A stretch of DNA of 64,000 bases, taken from NCBI RefSeq assembly GCF_005954645.2, contig NZ_CP040695.2, positions 4,363,649-4,427,648 on the forward strand. Reading direction: 5' to 3'. Positions within the stretch are counted from its first letter, which is position 1. The number at the start of each line of letters is the position of its first letter. Below are positions 26,279 to 34,331 of the stretch, in pieces. Source of the stretch: Nocardioides sp. S-1144 (GTDB taxonomy: Bacteria > Actinomycetota > Actinomycetes > Propionibacteriales > Nocardioidaceae). A program made the translations under genes and the position numbers. The notes under the pieces were generated by a model. The model saw only the letters and a program-made list of their open reading frames with translations. It was not told the origin of the DNA and ran no database searches.

Positions 26279-26316
26279 GGCCCCGTCCCATGTATTTTCG
26301 CCCACGCCGGATCACT

Positions 26317-26322
26317 AGTGTG
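26317..26322 (+). promoter_or_regulatory. -10 element of a probably leaderless MATE transcript
   Basis: TAGTGT ends 6 bases before the GTG at 26329, the spacing at which transcription starts at the start codon. Confidence 0.4.
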
Positions 26323-26328
26323 GTAGCG

Positions 26329-27717
26329 GTGCGCCGCCGCCCCGACCCCTCCGACACCCCCACCCGTACTCCCACCAGCGCAGACGGGCGGTCCCAGGAC
26401 AGGGAGATCCTCCGGCTGGCCGTGCCCGCGTTCCTCGCCCTGGTCGCCGAGCCGATGTTCCTGCTCGCGGACGCCGCCGTCGTCGGCCACCTCGGCACTC
26501 CTGAGCTCGCGGGTCTGGGCATCGCGGCCGTCGTCCTGCAGACCGCCGTCGGGCTCTGCGTCTTCCTCGCCTACGGCACCACTGCGGGGGTCGCCCGACG
26601 GATGGGGGCCGGCGACCTGCGCGGCGCCCTGTCGCTCGGCCTCGACGGGGTCTGGCTGGCCACCGGCCTCGGTGCGGTCATCACCGTCGGCGGGGTCCTG
26701 CTCACCGACCCGCTCGTCGCCGCGTTCGGGGTCGGCGGGGAGGTCGCCGGGCACGCCACGACCTACCTCCGGATCGCGTTCCTCGGCACCACCCCGCTGC
26801 TGGTCATGCTGGCCGCGACCGGCGTGCTGCGCGGCTTGCAGGACACCCGGACGCCGCTGGTCGTGGCCGTCGTCGGCAACCTGCTCAACGTCGTCCTCAA
26901 CGTCGCGCTCGTCTACGGGCTCGACCTCGGGATCGCCGGCTCCGCGATCGGCTCGGTGGTCGCCCAGGTCGCCTGCGCGGTCGCGCTCACCGCCGTCGTC
27001 GTCCGCGGCGCCCGGCGTCACGACGCCCCGCTGCGACCCGACCTCGCCGGCGTCCGGGCAGCGGCCCGGGCCGGTGTCGCCCTCGTGGTGCGCACCCTGA
27101 CCCTGCGCGCGGCGCTCCTCGTCACCACGGTCGCCGTCACCCTCGACGCCCGCGGCGACGACGGCGCCGACCGGATCGCGACCCACCAGCTGGCGATGAC
27201 CCTGTGGACCTTCCTCGCCTTCGTGCTCGACGCGATCGCGATCGCCGCGCAGGCGATCACCGGGCGGGCCCTCGGCGCCGGCGACGTCGACACCGCTCGG
27301 GCGCTGACCCGGCGGATGGTCCGGTGGGGCCTGTGGAGCGGCGTCGTCACCGGGATCGCGATCGCCGCGCTCAGCCCGGTGCTCGGGCCGCTGTTCACCG
27401 ACGACCCCGCCGTGCCCGACCTCCTGGTGCCGGTCCTGCTCGTCGCCGCGATCGGTCAGCCGGCCGCGGGCGTGGTGTTCGTGCTGGACGGCGTCCTCAT
27501 CGGCGCCGGCGACGGCCGCTACCTCGCGTGGGCGGGGCTCCTCGTGGCCGCGCTGTACGCGCCGGTCACCCTCGCCGCGGCCGTGTGGTGGGACGCCGGC
27601 CTGCTCGCCGTCTGGGTGCTCTTCTGCGGACTCTTCATGGGCGGGCGGCTCGTGACCCTCCTGCACCGCGCCCGCGGCGACGCCTGGCTGCGCACCGGCG
27701 CGACCGTCGACGCCTGA
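26329..27717 (+). CDS. MATE family efflux transporter
   Basis: A 462-residue multidrug/toxin extrusion protein of the DinF-like group. The first helix motif LAVPAFLALVAEPMFLLADAAVVGHLGTPELAGLG (residues about 25-59) is diagnostic. The second half-repeat begins near TLRAALLVTT. Twelve helices are expected. The in-frame starts 26260 (GTG) and 26290 (ATG) are possible, but the GTG at 26329 follows a -10 element by 6 bases, so a leaderless start is preferred. Substrates unknown. Confidence 0.85.
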   Translation: MRRRPDPSDTPTRTPTSADGRSQDREILRLAVPAFLALVAEPMFLLADAAVVGHLGTPELAGLGIAAVVLQTAVGLCVFLAYGTTAGVARRMGAGDLRGALSLGLDGVWLATGLGAVITVGGVLLTDPLVAAFGVGGEVAGHATTYLRIAFLGTTPLLVMLAATGVLRGLQDTRTPLVVAVVGNLLNVVLNVALVYGLDLGIAGSAIGSVVAQVACAVALTAVVVRGARRHDAPLRPDLAGVRAAARAGVALVVRTLTLRAALLVTTVAVTLDARGDDGADRIATHQLAMTLWTFLAFVLDAIAIAAQAITGRALGAGDVDTARALTRRMVRWGLWSGVVTGIAIAALSPVLGPLFTDDPAVPDLLVPVLLVAAIGQPAAGVVFVLDGVLIGAGDGRYLAWAGLLVAALYAPVTLAAAVWWDAGLLAVWVLFCGLFMGGRLVTLLHRARGDAWLRTGATVDA

Positions 27718-27752
27718 GGGCACCCCGGACGCCGGCCCCCCACGATGGGCCG

Positions 27753-27926
27753 GTGACGCCACTGCAGCCGATCGCCGCGGGGGTCGTGCTCGTGCTGGTG
27801 GTGGTGGACGTCCGGGCGAGGGAGTTTCACCGCCTCAGCGGTGAAACTCACGCTTCCTGCATGAAGCTTCACGACAGGAGCGGGAGTTTCACCGCCCCAG
27901 CGGTGAAACTCCCGCCACCGGGCTGA
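27753..27926 (+). pseudogene. Probable remnant of a small membrane protein gene, truncated at a palindromic repeat
   Basis: A GTG at 27753, 6 bases after a CACGAT -10-like element, opens VTPLQPIAAGVVLVLVVVDVRA. This resembles the N-terminus of a small conserved actinobacterial membrane protein. From residue 23 the frame runs through two palindromic repeats (REFHRLSGETHAS... SFTAPAVKLPPPG) and stops. The join to repeat DNA suggests insertion or deletion at the repeat. The resemblance is from memory, not a search. Confidence 0.35.
27822..27914. repeat. Palindromic repeat element: two related hairpins around a central palindrome
   Basis: Hairpin 1 at 27822-27849 pairs GAGTTTCACCGC with GCGGTGAAACTC (loop CTCA). 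Hairpin 2 at 27881-27914 has the same stem extended to CGGGAGTTTCACCGC (loop CCCA). Between them are the perfect palindrome TGAAGCTTCA (27862-27871) and flanking CCTG/CAGG arms. This is REP/BIME-like architecture and probably occurs many times in the genome. Confidence 0.65.
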
Positions 27927-27950
27927 CCCCCGAAGACGCGACCACGCACG

Positions 27951-27992
27951 CACGACGGCCGCCCACCGGAGAACCGGTGAGCGGCCGTCGTG
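27951..27992. terminator. Bidirectional terminator between the MATE region and rplI
   Basis: A long stem pairs CACGACGGCCGC with GCGGCCGTCGTG, continues after one mismatch through CACCGG/CCGGTG, and closes on an AGAA loop. It lies 16 bases past the rplI stop and downstream of the plus-strand genes. Confidence 0.6.
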
Positions 27993-28008
27993 AGCCGGAC
28001 TGCGTGCG

Positions 28009-28455
28009 TCAGGCGGGGATGACGTTCAGCGACACGGTCGCCGAGACGTCGTCGGACAACTTGACGGCCACGGTGTGGGCGCCGAGCGTCTTGATCGGGT
28101 TGGTGACCACGATCGTGCGCTTGTCGACCGTCTCGCCGGCGGCCTCGCCGAGCGCGTCGGCCAGGTCGGCGACGGTGACGGTGCCGAACAGGCGGCCGGA
28201 GTCGCCGGCACGGACCTTGACGTCGACCGAGGAGGCCTCGAGCTTCGCCCGCAGCTCGTCGGCGTGGGCGGCGTCGCGGACCGAGCGGGTCGAGCGGGCT
28301 GCCTTGATCGAGTCGACCTGCTTCTGGCCGCCACGGGTCCATCGCACCGCGACGTTGCGCGGGATGAGGTAGTTACGGCCGTAGCCGTCCTTGACCTCGA
28401 CGATGTCGCCGGGCGAACCGAGGCCGTCGACCTCCTGGGTGAGGATGAGCTTCAT
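28009..28455 (-). CDS. rplI: 50S ribosomal protein L9
   Basis: 148 residues, the normal length of bL9. The N-terminal rRNA-binding domain MKLILTQEVDGLGSPGDIVEVKDGYGRNYLIP carries the family signature, and the C-terminal domain follows a connecting helix. It is the last gene of rpsF-ssb-rpsR-rplI, and a strong terminator follows. Confidence 0.97.
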   Translation of the reverse strand: MKLILTQEVDGLGSPGDIVEVKDGYGRNYLIPRNVAVRWTRGGQKQVDSIKAARSTRSVRDAAHADELRAKLEASSVDVKVRAGDSGRLFGTVTVADLADALGEAAGETVDKRTIVVTNPIKTLGAHTVAVKLSDDVSATVSLNVIPA

Positions 28456-28482
28456 GAGTGTCCAGTCTCCTGTTCTCTGCGG

Positions 28483-28719
28483 TCAGCGACCGGTGGAGGT
28501 GTAGGGCAGGAGAGCCAGCTCGCGAGCGTTCTTGACCGCGATGGCCACGTCCCGCTGGTGCTGGACGCAGTTGCCGGTCACACGCCGCGCACGGATCTTG
28601 CCGCGGTCGGAGATGAACTTCCGGAGCAGGGTGGTGTCCTTGTAGTCGACACCGGTCGCCTTCTCCTTGCAAAACTGGCAAACCTTCTTCTTGGGCTTGC
28701 GCAGGACTGCCTTGGCCAT
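28483..28719 (-). CDS. rpsR: 30S ribosomal protein S18
   Basis: 78 residues, typical bS18. CQFCKEKATGVDYKDTTLLRKFISDRGKIRARRVTGNC identifies the protein; three Cys (positions about 14, 17 and 51) mark a zinc-ribbon-containing (C+) form. Actinobacteria often carry a second, cysteine-free S18 elsewhere for zinc limitation. It pairs with S6, encoded upstream in the same operon. Confidence 0.96.
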   Translation of the reverse strand: MAKAVLRKPKKKVCQFCKEKATGVDYKDTTLLRKFISDRGKIRARRVTGNCVQHQRDVAIAVKNARELALLPYTSTGR

Positions 28720-28784
28720 TGTGGTGCTTCCCTTCTAGAAGCCCGGCTGACGCCGGAATGGTTCGGGTTGGATGTGTTGCTGGG

Positions 28785-29387
28785 TCAGAACGGGGGCTCG
28801 TCGGAGCCCACGCCCGGAGCACCCCAGGGATCGTTCGCCGGGGCACCGCCGCCACCGCCGCCGGCGGCCGGACGGCCACCGGACTGCGGGGCCGACGAGG
28901 CCCACGGGTCCTCGGCCTGCCCGCCGCCACCCCCACCGGAGTAGCCGCCACCGCCGCCGGCGCCACCGCCGGCACCGCCACCGCCGCCGGAGTAGCCGCC
29001 GCCACCGCCACCGGCGGTGGAGCGACCGGCACGGGCGACCTTGGCGGTCGCCCAGCGCAGCGAGGGGCCGATCTCGTCGACGTCGATCTCGAACGACGTG
29101 CGCTTCTCGCCCTCACGGGTCTCCCACGTGCGGGCGCGCATGCGGCCCTGGACGATGACGCGGGCGCCCTTCTGGAGCGACTCGGCGACGTTCTCCGCCG
29201 CCTGCCGCCAGATCGAGCACCGCAGGAACATGGCTTCGCCGTCCTCCCACTCGTTCGTCTGCTTGTTCAGCGTCCGAGGAGTGGAGGCGACGGTGAAGTT
29301 GGCCACCGCCGCGCCGGAGGGGGTGAAGCGCAGCTCCGGGTCGTCGGTCAGGTTGCCGACCACGGTGATGAGGGTCTCGCCGGCCAT
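28785..29387 (-). CDS. ssb: Single-stranded DNA-binding protein
   Basis: 200 residues. The OB fold (TLITVVGNLTDDPELRFTPSG to about residue 115) is followed by a Gly-rich low-complexity linker with Tyr-Ser-Gly repeats. The acidic tip ends DEPPF, the partner-binding tail that recruits replication and repair proteins. Located between rpsF and rpsR as in most actinobacteria. Confidence 0.96.
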   Translation of the reverse strand: MAGETLITVVGNLTDDPELRFTPSGAAVANFTVASTPRTLNKQTNEWEDGEAMFLRCSIWRQAAENVAESLQKGARVIVQGRMRARTWETREGEKRTSFEIDVDEIGPSLRWATAKVARAGRSTAGGGGGGYSGGGGGAGGGAGGGGGYSGGGGGGQAEDPWASSAPQSGGRPAAGGGGGGAPANDPWGAPGVGSDEPPF

Positions 29388-29422
29388 CAGGTCTCCCTAG
29401 GGTGCTCGTGTTGATCCAGGAC

Positions 29423-29457
29423 GTCGGTGTCCGCACATCGTTGCGTGCGGCACCGAC
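29423..29457 (-). promoter_or_regulatory. Hairpin in the rpsF-ssb intergenic region
   Basis: GTCGGTG(T)CCGCAC pairs with GTGCGGCACCGAC, a 13-bp stem with one bulged base and an 8-base loop. It lies about 35 bases upstream of the ssb start in the transcript. It may tune ssb expression separately from the ribosomal proteins. Confidence 0.45.
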
Positions 29458-29501
29458 AAGGGAAAGTGCTCCTCCACAGTCGTGGCGACGGGGAGGACAC
29501 C

Positions 29502-29528
29502 GATCCCTCGAGATGTCTCGAGGGGATC
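29502..29528 (-). terminator. Hairpin at the end of rpsF
   Basis: GATCCCTCGAGA pairs with TCTCGAGGGGATC (one bulge, tight loop) immediately at the rpsF stop codon (29527-29529). It is a possible attenuator or processing site inside the operon. Confidence 0.4.
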
Positions 29529-29832
29529 AGTGAGCGTCGGGACGCATGACCTTCGTGCGCAGGATCGACTCGTTGAGCCCGAGCTGACGGTCGAACTCCT
29601 TGACCGTCGCGGGCTCCGCCTGCAGGTTGATGACGGCGTAGATGCCTTCGGCATTCTTCGCGCCCTCGGCGTTCTTGATCGGGTAGGCCAGGCGACGCCG
29701 GCCCCAGACCTCGACCTTGTCGACCGTCCCGCCATCCTTGCGGATGACGTTGAGGTACTTGTCGAGCGACGGCTCGACCGTACGCTCTTCGAGACTCGGG
29801 TCGAGGATGACCATCACTTCATAGGCACGCAC
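29527..29832 (-). CDS. rpsF: 30S ribosomal protein S6
   Basis: 101 residues. RAYEVMVILDPSLEERTVEPSL and the central VEVWGRRRLAYPI identify bS6. The GTG at 29832 is preceded by a strong AGGAGGTG, so the longer in-frame start at 29895 is rejected. First gene of the rpsF-ssb-rpsR-rplI operon. The leader contains a 7-bp hairpin (GCCACGG/CCGTGGC, 29862-29880). Confidence 0.96.
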   Translation of the reverse strand: MRAYEVMVILDPSLEERTVEPSLDKYLNVIRKDGGTVDKVEVWGRRRLAYPIKNAEGAKNAEGIYAVINLQAEPATVKEFDRQLGLNESILRTKVMRPDAH

Positions 29833-29940
29833 AGCGGTCTCCACCTCCTGTGGACTTCGCGGCCACGGTCTCTCCGTGGCAGGAGGGCTGTACAACTCCT
29901 TCGCGACGCACCCGTCGGTGGGCGCGCACGAAGACAGGTC

Positions 29941-29971
29941 AGGCTATCAGCGGCCGACGGTGGCGACGCAA
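29941..29971 (-). promoter_or_regulatory. Likely rpsF operon promoter
   Basis: On the minus strand, TAGCCT (29941-29946) with TTGCGT (29966-29971) 19 bases upstream. It lies about 110 bases before the rpsF start. Confidence 0.35.
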
Positions 29972-30005
29972 TCGCTGCCGGCCCCCTGGGGAACGGTCGG
30001 GTGGG

Positions 30006-32120
30006 TCAGCTGCCGGACAGGATCAGCGGGTTGACGGCGACCGGCTCGCTCTCCTGGCCGAGGGAGAGCACCGCGGTGATCTCGGGGAAGTCGGTCGAGA
30101 GCTCGAGCGGGGCCCAGATGCAGATCCCCTCGGGCCCGAGGTCCCAGGTGGTGGTCAGGGTGTCGATGCGGATGTCGTCCTGGTCGTAGAAGTCGATCGC
30201 CAGCGGCAGCCCGTCGGGGAGGCCCTCGACGTTGAACTCGGCCATCAGCGTCTCGCCCGTGCCGACCCCGCTCAGCTTCTGCGGCGCGTCGGGGCTGCTC
30301 GCCCCGGCGCACGAGCCCTCCTCGCCCTCGCGGACCCAGCCGGCGGCCTGGGCGGCCACGTCGGTGGGCACACCGGGGTCGGTCGGGAGCTCGTCGAGGT
30401 ACGGCGACACGTACGACGGGTCGCCGCCGTCGCGCGCGATGTCGAGCACGGCCGTGGCGAGGTTGACCGGGACGATGAGCGCCGAGCCCTGGGTGATGGC
30501 GCCGGCGGCGTCGGACCCGGCCGTGACGACGCGGGTGTTGAGGCCGATGATCTCGCCCTCCTCGTTGATCGAGGGACCACCGGAGTTGCCGGAGCCCAGG
30601 CGGACGTCGCTGTCGATCGACCCGCGCGGGGTGCCCACGACCTCGTCGGCCTGGAAGGTGGACACGACGCCCTCGGTGACCGTGAGCGGCCGGTCGCCCT
30701 GCACGCTGAGGTTGCCGATCGCGGGGTACCCGAGCGCGATGATCCGGTCGCCGGTGCGCAGGTCGTCGCTGTCACCGATCGGGAGCGGCTCGGGCAGGTC
30801 GAGCTCGGTCTTCTCGACCGGGTTGCCCTCGGCGTCGGACTCGATCTGCAGCACCGCCACGTCGAGGTAGCCGTCGGAGACGATCGGGGCGGCCCGGAAG
30901 GCGGCGGAGGCCGGCTTGTCGTCCTCGCCGGAGGTGAGCGACACCGTCAGGTAGGCGGGGTCGGACTCGCCGGAGGTCTGGCCCGGCGCGTCCGGGTCGG
31001 CCACGTGGGCGTTGGTCAGGATCAGCCCGTCCTCGGTGATGATGCTGCCGGAGCCCGACCACAGCGGCTGGTCGCTCTCGTCGAAGGCGGTCAGCAGGAC
31101 GGCGGCCGCCTTGGCGCGGGTGAGGGCCTCCTGGCGCTCCTCCGCGGGGTCGGTCGTGGTGCCCTGGCCGGCGGCCGGCGGGTCGTCGTCGCCGAGCAGG
31201 GCGACGCCGGTGATGCCGCCGCCCACCAGCACCATCGCGCCGACGACGCCGCCCACGAGCGCGAGCGTGCGGCGCCGCTTGCGGGCCTGGATGCGGGCGC
31301 TGGCCTGGCCGGCGGCGACCACCGGCACGACCTCGATCTCGTAGCCGGCCGTCGGGTGGCCGAGGCTGATCTCGACCGGCTCGTCGACGTGGTGCTGGGT
31401 GATCCGCTCGCCGTCGATGAACGAGCCGGACGTCGACCGGTCGACCCACCACCAGCCGTCGGGCCGCGGCTCGAGGACGGCGTGCAGCCGGGACACCGCC
31501 TGGTCGTCGGCGTGCACCTCGAGCACCGGGTCGCGGCCGACCCGGATCGGCATGCCGGCGGGGAAGCGCAGGTCCTTGCCGGTGCGGCGGCGCACGAGCA
31601 GGCCGGGGCCGGCCGGGCCGAACCCGGGGAACGGGCCCTGCCCGGTGACCACGGTCTGGTCCAGCGGCGGCGGGCCGTCGAACTGGGGGAGGCGCTCGAC
31701 CGCGACCGGCGGCGGGAAGGCCTGGGGCGGCGCGGCGGCGGGGGCGCCCAGCGGCGCCGAGGGCGCGGGCTTGTCGAGGCGGGGCGCCGACGGCGGCGGG
31801 AAGGACTGCGGCGCGGCGGGCGTCACGGTCACGGTCACGGTGAGCGCCTGGCCGTCGCGGCCGAAGCCGACGACCGTCGTGCCGGTGAGGTCGGCGCGCT
31901 CGACCCGGCGTCCGCCGACGAAGGTGCCGACCGAGCTGCCCAGGTCGACGACCTCCCACCCCTGGCCCAGCGCGCGGATCTCGGCGTGCCGCCGCGACAC
32001 GGTGGGGTCGAGGGAGGTGATGTCGGACGCGGCGTCGCGGCCGACGGTGAAGACGCGGGCGCCCTCGGTGCTGTCGGCCGTGAGCGTCTGACCGCTCGTC
32101 TGGATGCGGATGCTGGTCAT
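30006..32120 (-). CDS. Membrane protein with two FHA domains and trypsin-like protease domain
   Basis: 704 residues. FHA domain 1 (VGRDAASDITSLDPTVSRRHAEI, residues about 25-95) is followed by a Pro-rich linker. FHA domain 2 (VGRDPVLEVHADDQAVSRLHAVL, about 195-280), one transmembrane helix (LALVGGVVGAMVLVGGGITGVALLG, near 300) and an exported serine protease domain follow. The triad is TNAHVAD (His), DVAVLQI (Asp) and GNSGGP (Ser). It could link cytoplasmic Thr phosphorylation by Ser/Thr kinases to extracytoplasmic proteolysis. The ATG at 32120 is chosen because upstream residues are not FHA-like. Confidence 0.85.
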   Translation of the reverse strand: MTSIRIQTSGQTLTADSTEGARVFTVGRDAASDITSLDPTVSRRHAEIRALGQGWEVVDLGSSVGTFVGGRRVERADLTGTTVVGFGRDGQALTVTVTVTPAAPQSFPPPSAPRLDKPAPSAPLGAPAAAPPQAFPPPVAVERLPQFDGPPPLDQTVVTGQGPFPGFGPAGPGLLVRRRTGKDLRFPAGMPIRVGRDPVLEVHADDQAVSRLHAVLEPRPDGWWWVDRSTSGSFIDGERITQHHVDEPVEISLGHPTAGYEIEVVPVVAAGQASARIQARKRRRTLALVGGVVGAMVLVGGGITGVALLGDDDPPAAGQGTTTDPAEERQEALTRAKAAAVLLTAFDESDQPLWSGSGSIITEDGLILTNAHVADPDAPGQTSGESDPAYLTVSLTSGEDDKPASAAFRAAPIVSDGYLDVAVLQIESDAEGNPVEKTELDLPEPLPIGDSDDLRTGDRIIALGYPAIGNLSVQGDRPLTVTEGVVSTFQADEVVGTPRGSIDSDVRLGSGNSGGPSINEEGEIIGLNTRVVTAGSDAAGAITQGSALIVPVNLATAVLDIARDGGDPSYVSPYLDELPTDPGVPTDVAAQAAGWVREGEEGSCAGASSPDAPQKLSGVGTGETLMAEFNVEGLPDGLPLAIDFYDQDDIRIDTLTTTWDLGPEGICIWAPLELSTDFPEITAVLSLGQESEPVAVNPLILSGS

Positions 32121-32231
32121 GGCGGACTCCGTGGGCTCAAGGCGGGCGACGCGAACCGGACCCGCCGCACGAATGCTAGGACTTCCCTCCCTGGCGAGGG
32201 ATACACCCGCGGCGATGTCGGTGGCTGTTCC

Positions 32232-32237
32232 TAGGGT
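32232..32237 (+). promoter_or_regulatory. -10 element of a leaderless endonuclease IV transcript
   Basis: TAGGGT ends 7 bases before the ATG at 32245. Confidence 0.45.
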
Positions 32238-32244
32238 GGGACGC

Positions 32245-33039
32245 ATGACGATCGCGATCGGTGCCCACGTCGACCAGACCGACCCCCTCGCGGAGGCGCG
32301 GGCCCGCAAGGCGCCGCTCGTGCAGTTCTTCCTCGGCGACCCGCAGTCCTACGGCGGCCCCGAGTGGGCCTACGCCGGCGGGCCGGAGGCGCTCAGGGCC
32401 GACGCCGAGGCGGCCGGCGTCGACCTCTACGTGCACGCGCCCTACCTGGTCAACGTCGCCACGACCAACAACCGGATCCGGATCCCGAGCCGCAAGCTGC
32501 TCCAGCAGCACGTCGACGCGGCCGCCTCGATCGGCGCGAAGGGCCTGATCGTGCACGGTGGCCACGTCAACAAGGCCGACGACCCCGAGAAGGGGTTCGA
32601 CAACTGGCGCAAGGCCATCGAGGCCACCGACCTCAAGCTGCCGCTGCTCATCGAGAACACCGCCGGCGGGGACAACGCCATGACCCGCTACCTCGAGCGG
32701 ATCGGCCGGGTCTGGGAGGCGATCTCGGGCGCCGAGGGCTTCGACATGGTCGGGTTCTGCCTCGACACCTGCCACGCCCACGCCGGCGGCAACGACCTGG
32801 AGACCGTCGTCGACGACGTCCGCGCGATCACCGGCCGGATCGACCTCGTGCACTGCAACGACAGCCGCGACGAGTTCGACTCCGGTGCCGACCGGCACGC
32901 CAACTTCGGTGCCGGGCGGATCGACCCCGACCTGCTCGCCGCCGTCGTCCGCGACGCCGGCGCGCCGGTCGTCTGCGAGACGCCCGGCGGGGCGGCCGAG
33001 CACACGGCCGACTTCGCGTGGTTGTCCGCGCGGCTCTGA
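32245..33039 (+). CDS. nfo: Deoxyribonuclease IV (endonuclease IV family AP endonuclease)
   Basis: A 264-residue TIM-barrel protein. Zinc-ligand strands: GAHVDQ, VHAPYLVNVAT, KGLIVHGGHV, LLIENTAGGDN, CLDTCHAHAGGND, HCNDSRDEFDSGADRHANFGAGRID and VCETPGG. These match endonuclease IV, which cuts 5' of abasic sites in base-excision repair. The ATG is 7 bases beyond a TAGGGT element, which supports this start over an in-frame one at 32104. Confidence 0.9.
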   Translation: MTIAIGAHVDQTDPLAEARARKAPLVQFFLGDPQSYGGPEWAYAGGPEALRADAEAAGVDLYVHAPYLVNVATTNNRIRIPSRKLLQQHVDAAASIGAKGLIVHGGHVNKADDPEKGFDNWRKAIEATDLKLPLLIENTAGGDNAMTRYLERIGRVWEAISGAEGFDMVGFCLDTCHAHAGGNDLETVVDDVRAITGRIDLVHCNDSRDEFDSGADRHANFGAGRIDPDLLAAVVRDAGAPVVCETPGGAAEHTADFAWLSARL

Positions 33040-33126
33040 ACCGACGGTCCGGCCGTTGGTTCTACGTGAAACAACGCCCCCGGCAGCCGGTGGAGGGCCG
33101 CCTGGGTCGGAGGCCCGGCGGCGGAC

Positions 33127-33132
33127 TAGCCT
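33127..33132 (+). promoter_or_regulatory. -10 element of a leaderless FemX-like transcript
   Basis: TAGCCT ends 7 bases before the GTG at 33140. Confidence 0.45.
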
Positions 33133-33139
33133 CGGGACG

Positions 33140-34327
33140 GTGACCATCGACGTGCGCGTGACCTCCGAGGCCGACCACCTCGCGTTCGTGGCGTCGCGCC
33201 GGTCGGCGAGCTTCCTGCAGACCCCGGCGTGGGGCCGGGTCAAGGGCGAGTGGCGCCGCGAGTCGGTCGGCCTGTTCCGCGACGCCGGCCCCGACGCCGA
33301 GCAGGTCGGTGCCGCGCTGGTGCTCTACCGCCAGCTCCCCCGGCTGCGTCGCTACCTCGCCTACCTCCCCGAGGGCCCCGTGCTCGACTGGGCCAGCGAC
33401 GACCTGGGCGCGCTGCTGGGCCCGCTCGCCGCCCACGTCCGCAAGCAGGGCGCGTTCGGCATCCGGATCGGGCCGCCCGCCGTGGTGCGCCGCTGGGACG
33501 CCGCCGCGGTGAAGGCCGGCCTGGCCGATCCCGCCGTCCGCCGCCTCGACGACGTCGCCCCGACCGAGCGCGACGCCACCGGCGCCCGCGTCGTGTCCCA
33601 GCTGCACGCCCTGGGCTGGCGGCCGCAGGCCGTCGAGGGTGGCTTCGCCGCCGGTCAGCCGCAGTACGTCTTCCAGGTCCCGCTGCGCCACCCGGCCGAC
33701 GGCTCCGGTGCAGGTGACGGGGTCGGCGCGGCGAAGACCGAGGCCGACGTCCTCAAGGCGATGAACCAGCTCTGGCGCCGCAACATCAAGAAGGCGGCGA
33801 AGGAGGGCGTCGAGGTGACGACGCCGGACGCCGCCACCGGGGTCTCCGACGCCGACCTGGCGGCCTTCCACGCGCTCTACCGGCACACCGCCGAGCGCGA
33901 CCACTTCACACCGCGCCCGCTCGGCTACTTCCGGACCATGGTCGACGCCCTCGCCGCGGAGGACCCCGACCGGATCCGGCTCTGGTTCGCCCACCACGAG
34001 GGTGACCTCGTGGCCGCCACCATCGCGATCCGGGTCGGCGCGCACGCCTGGTACTCCTACGGCGCCTCCTCGACCGAGAAGCGCGAGGTGCGGGGCTCGA
34101 ACGCCGTGCAGTGGGCGATGATCCAGGACGCCCTGGCCGCCGGCGCCGACGTCTACGACCTGCGCGGCATCACCGACACCCTCGACGCCGACGACTCCCA
34201 CGCCGGGTTGATCCAGTTCAAGGTGGGCACCGGTGGCGAGGCCGTCGAGTACGCCGGCGAGTGGGACCTCCCGCTCAACCGGGTGCTCTACGCGGCCTTC
34301 CAGCAGTACCTCAAGAGACGGAGGTAG
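33140..34327 (+). CDS. FemX/FemAB-like peptidoglycan interpeptide bridge aminoacyltransferase
   Basis: 395 residues of the FemABX double-GNAT fold. SFLQTPAWGRVKGEWRRESVGLF (residues about 18-40), RRNIKKAAKEGVEV near 215 and YDLRGITDTLDADDSHAGLIQFKVGTGGE near 345 are family hallmarks. Such enzymes add amino acids from aminoacyl-tRNA to the peptidoglycan stem. The next gene, four bases on, is alanine-racemase-like, and a class A PBP lies nearby, so the locus concerns wall assembly. The amino acid added is not predictable; a Gly bridge would fit Nocardioides wall chemistry. Confidence 0.85.
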   Translation: MTIDVRVTSEADHLAFVASRRSASFLQTPAWGRVKGEWRRESVGLFRDAGPDAEQVGAALVLYRQLPRLRRYLAYLPEGPVLDWASDDLGALLGPLAAHVRKQGAFGIRIGPPAVVRRWDAAAVKAGLADPAVRRLDDVAPTERDATGARVVSQLHALGWRPQAVEGGFAAGQPQYVFQVPLRHPADGSGAGDGVGAAKTEADVLKAMNQLWRRNIKKAAKEGVEVTTPDAATGVSDADLAAFHALYRHTAERDHFTPRPLGYFRTMVDALAAEDPDRIRLWFAHHEGDLVAATIAIRVGAHAWYSYGASSTEKREVRGSNAVQWAMIQDALAAGADVYDLRGITDTLDADDSHAGLIQFKVGTGGEAVEYAGEWDLPLNRVLYAAFQQYLKRRR

Positions 34328-34331
34328 CGCA

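Noticed and set aside
25852..26328. Box cluster upstream of dnaB as the replication origin
   Set aside because: Boxes are few and degenerate, there is no AT-rich unwinding region, and dnaA is 37 kb away. Treated as regulatory.
28800..29040. GCC-rich repeats in ssb as an intergenic repeat
   Set aside because: They encode the Gly-rich linker of SSB, normal for actinobacteria.
29850..32234. Long plus-strand open frame of 794 codons opposite the FHA-protease gene
   Set aside because: Low-complexity translation (repeated GGG, DRR and EV stretches). The minus strand carries two FHA domains and a protease triad.
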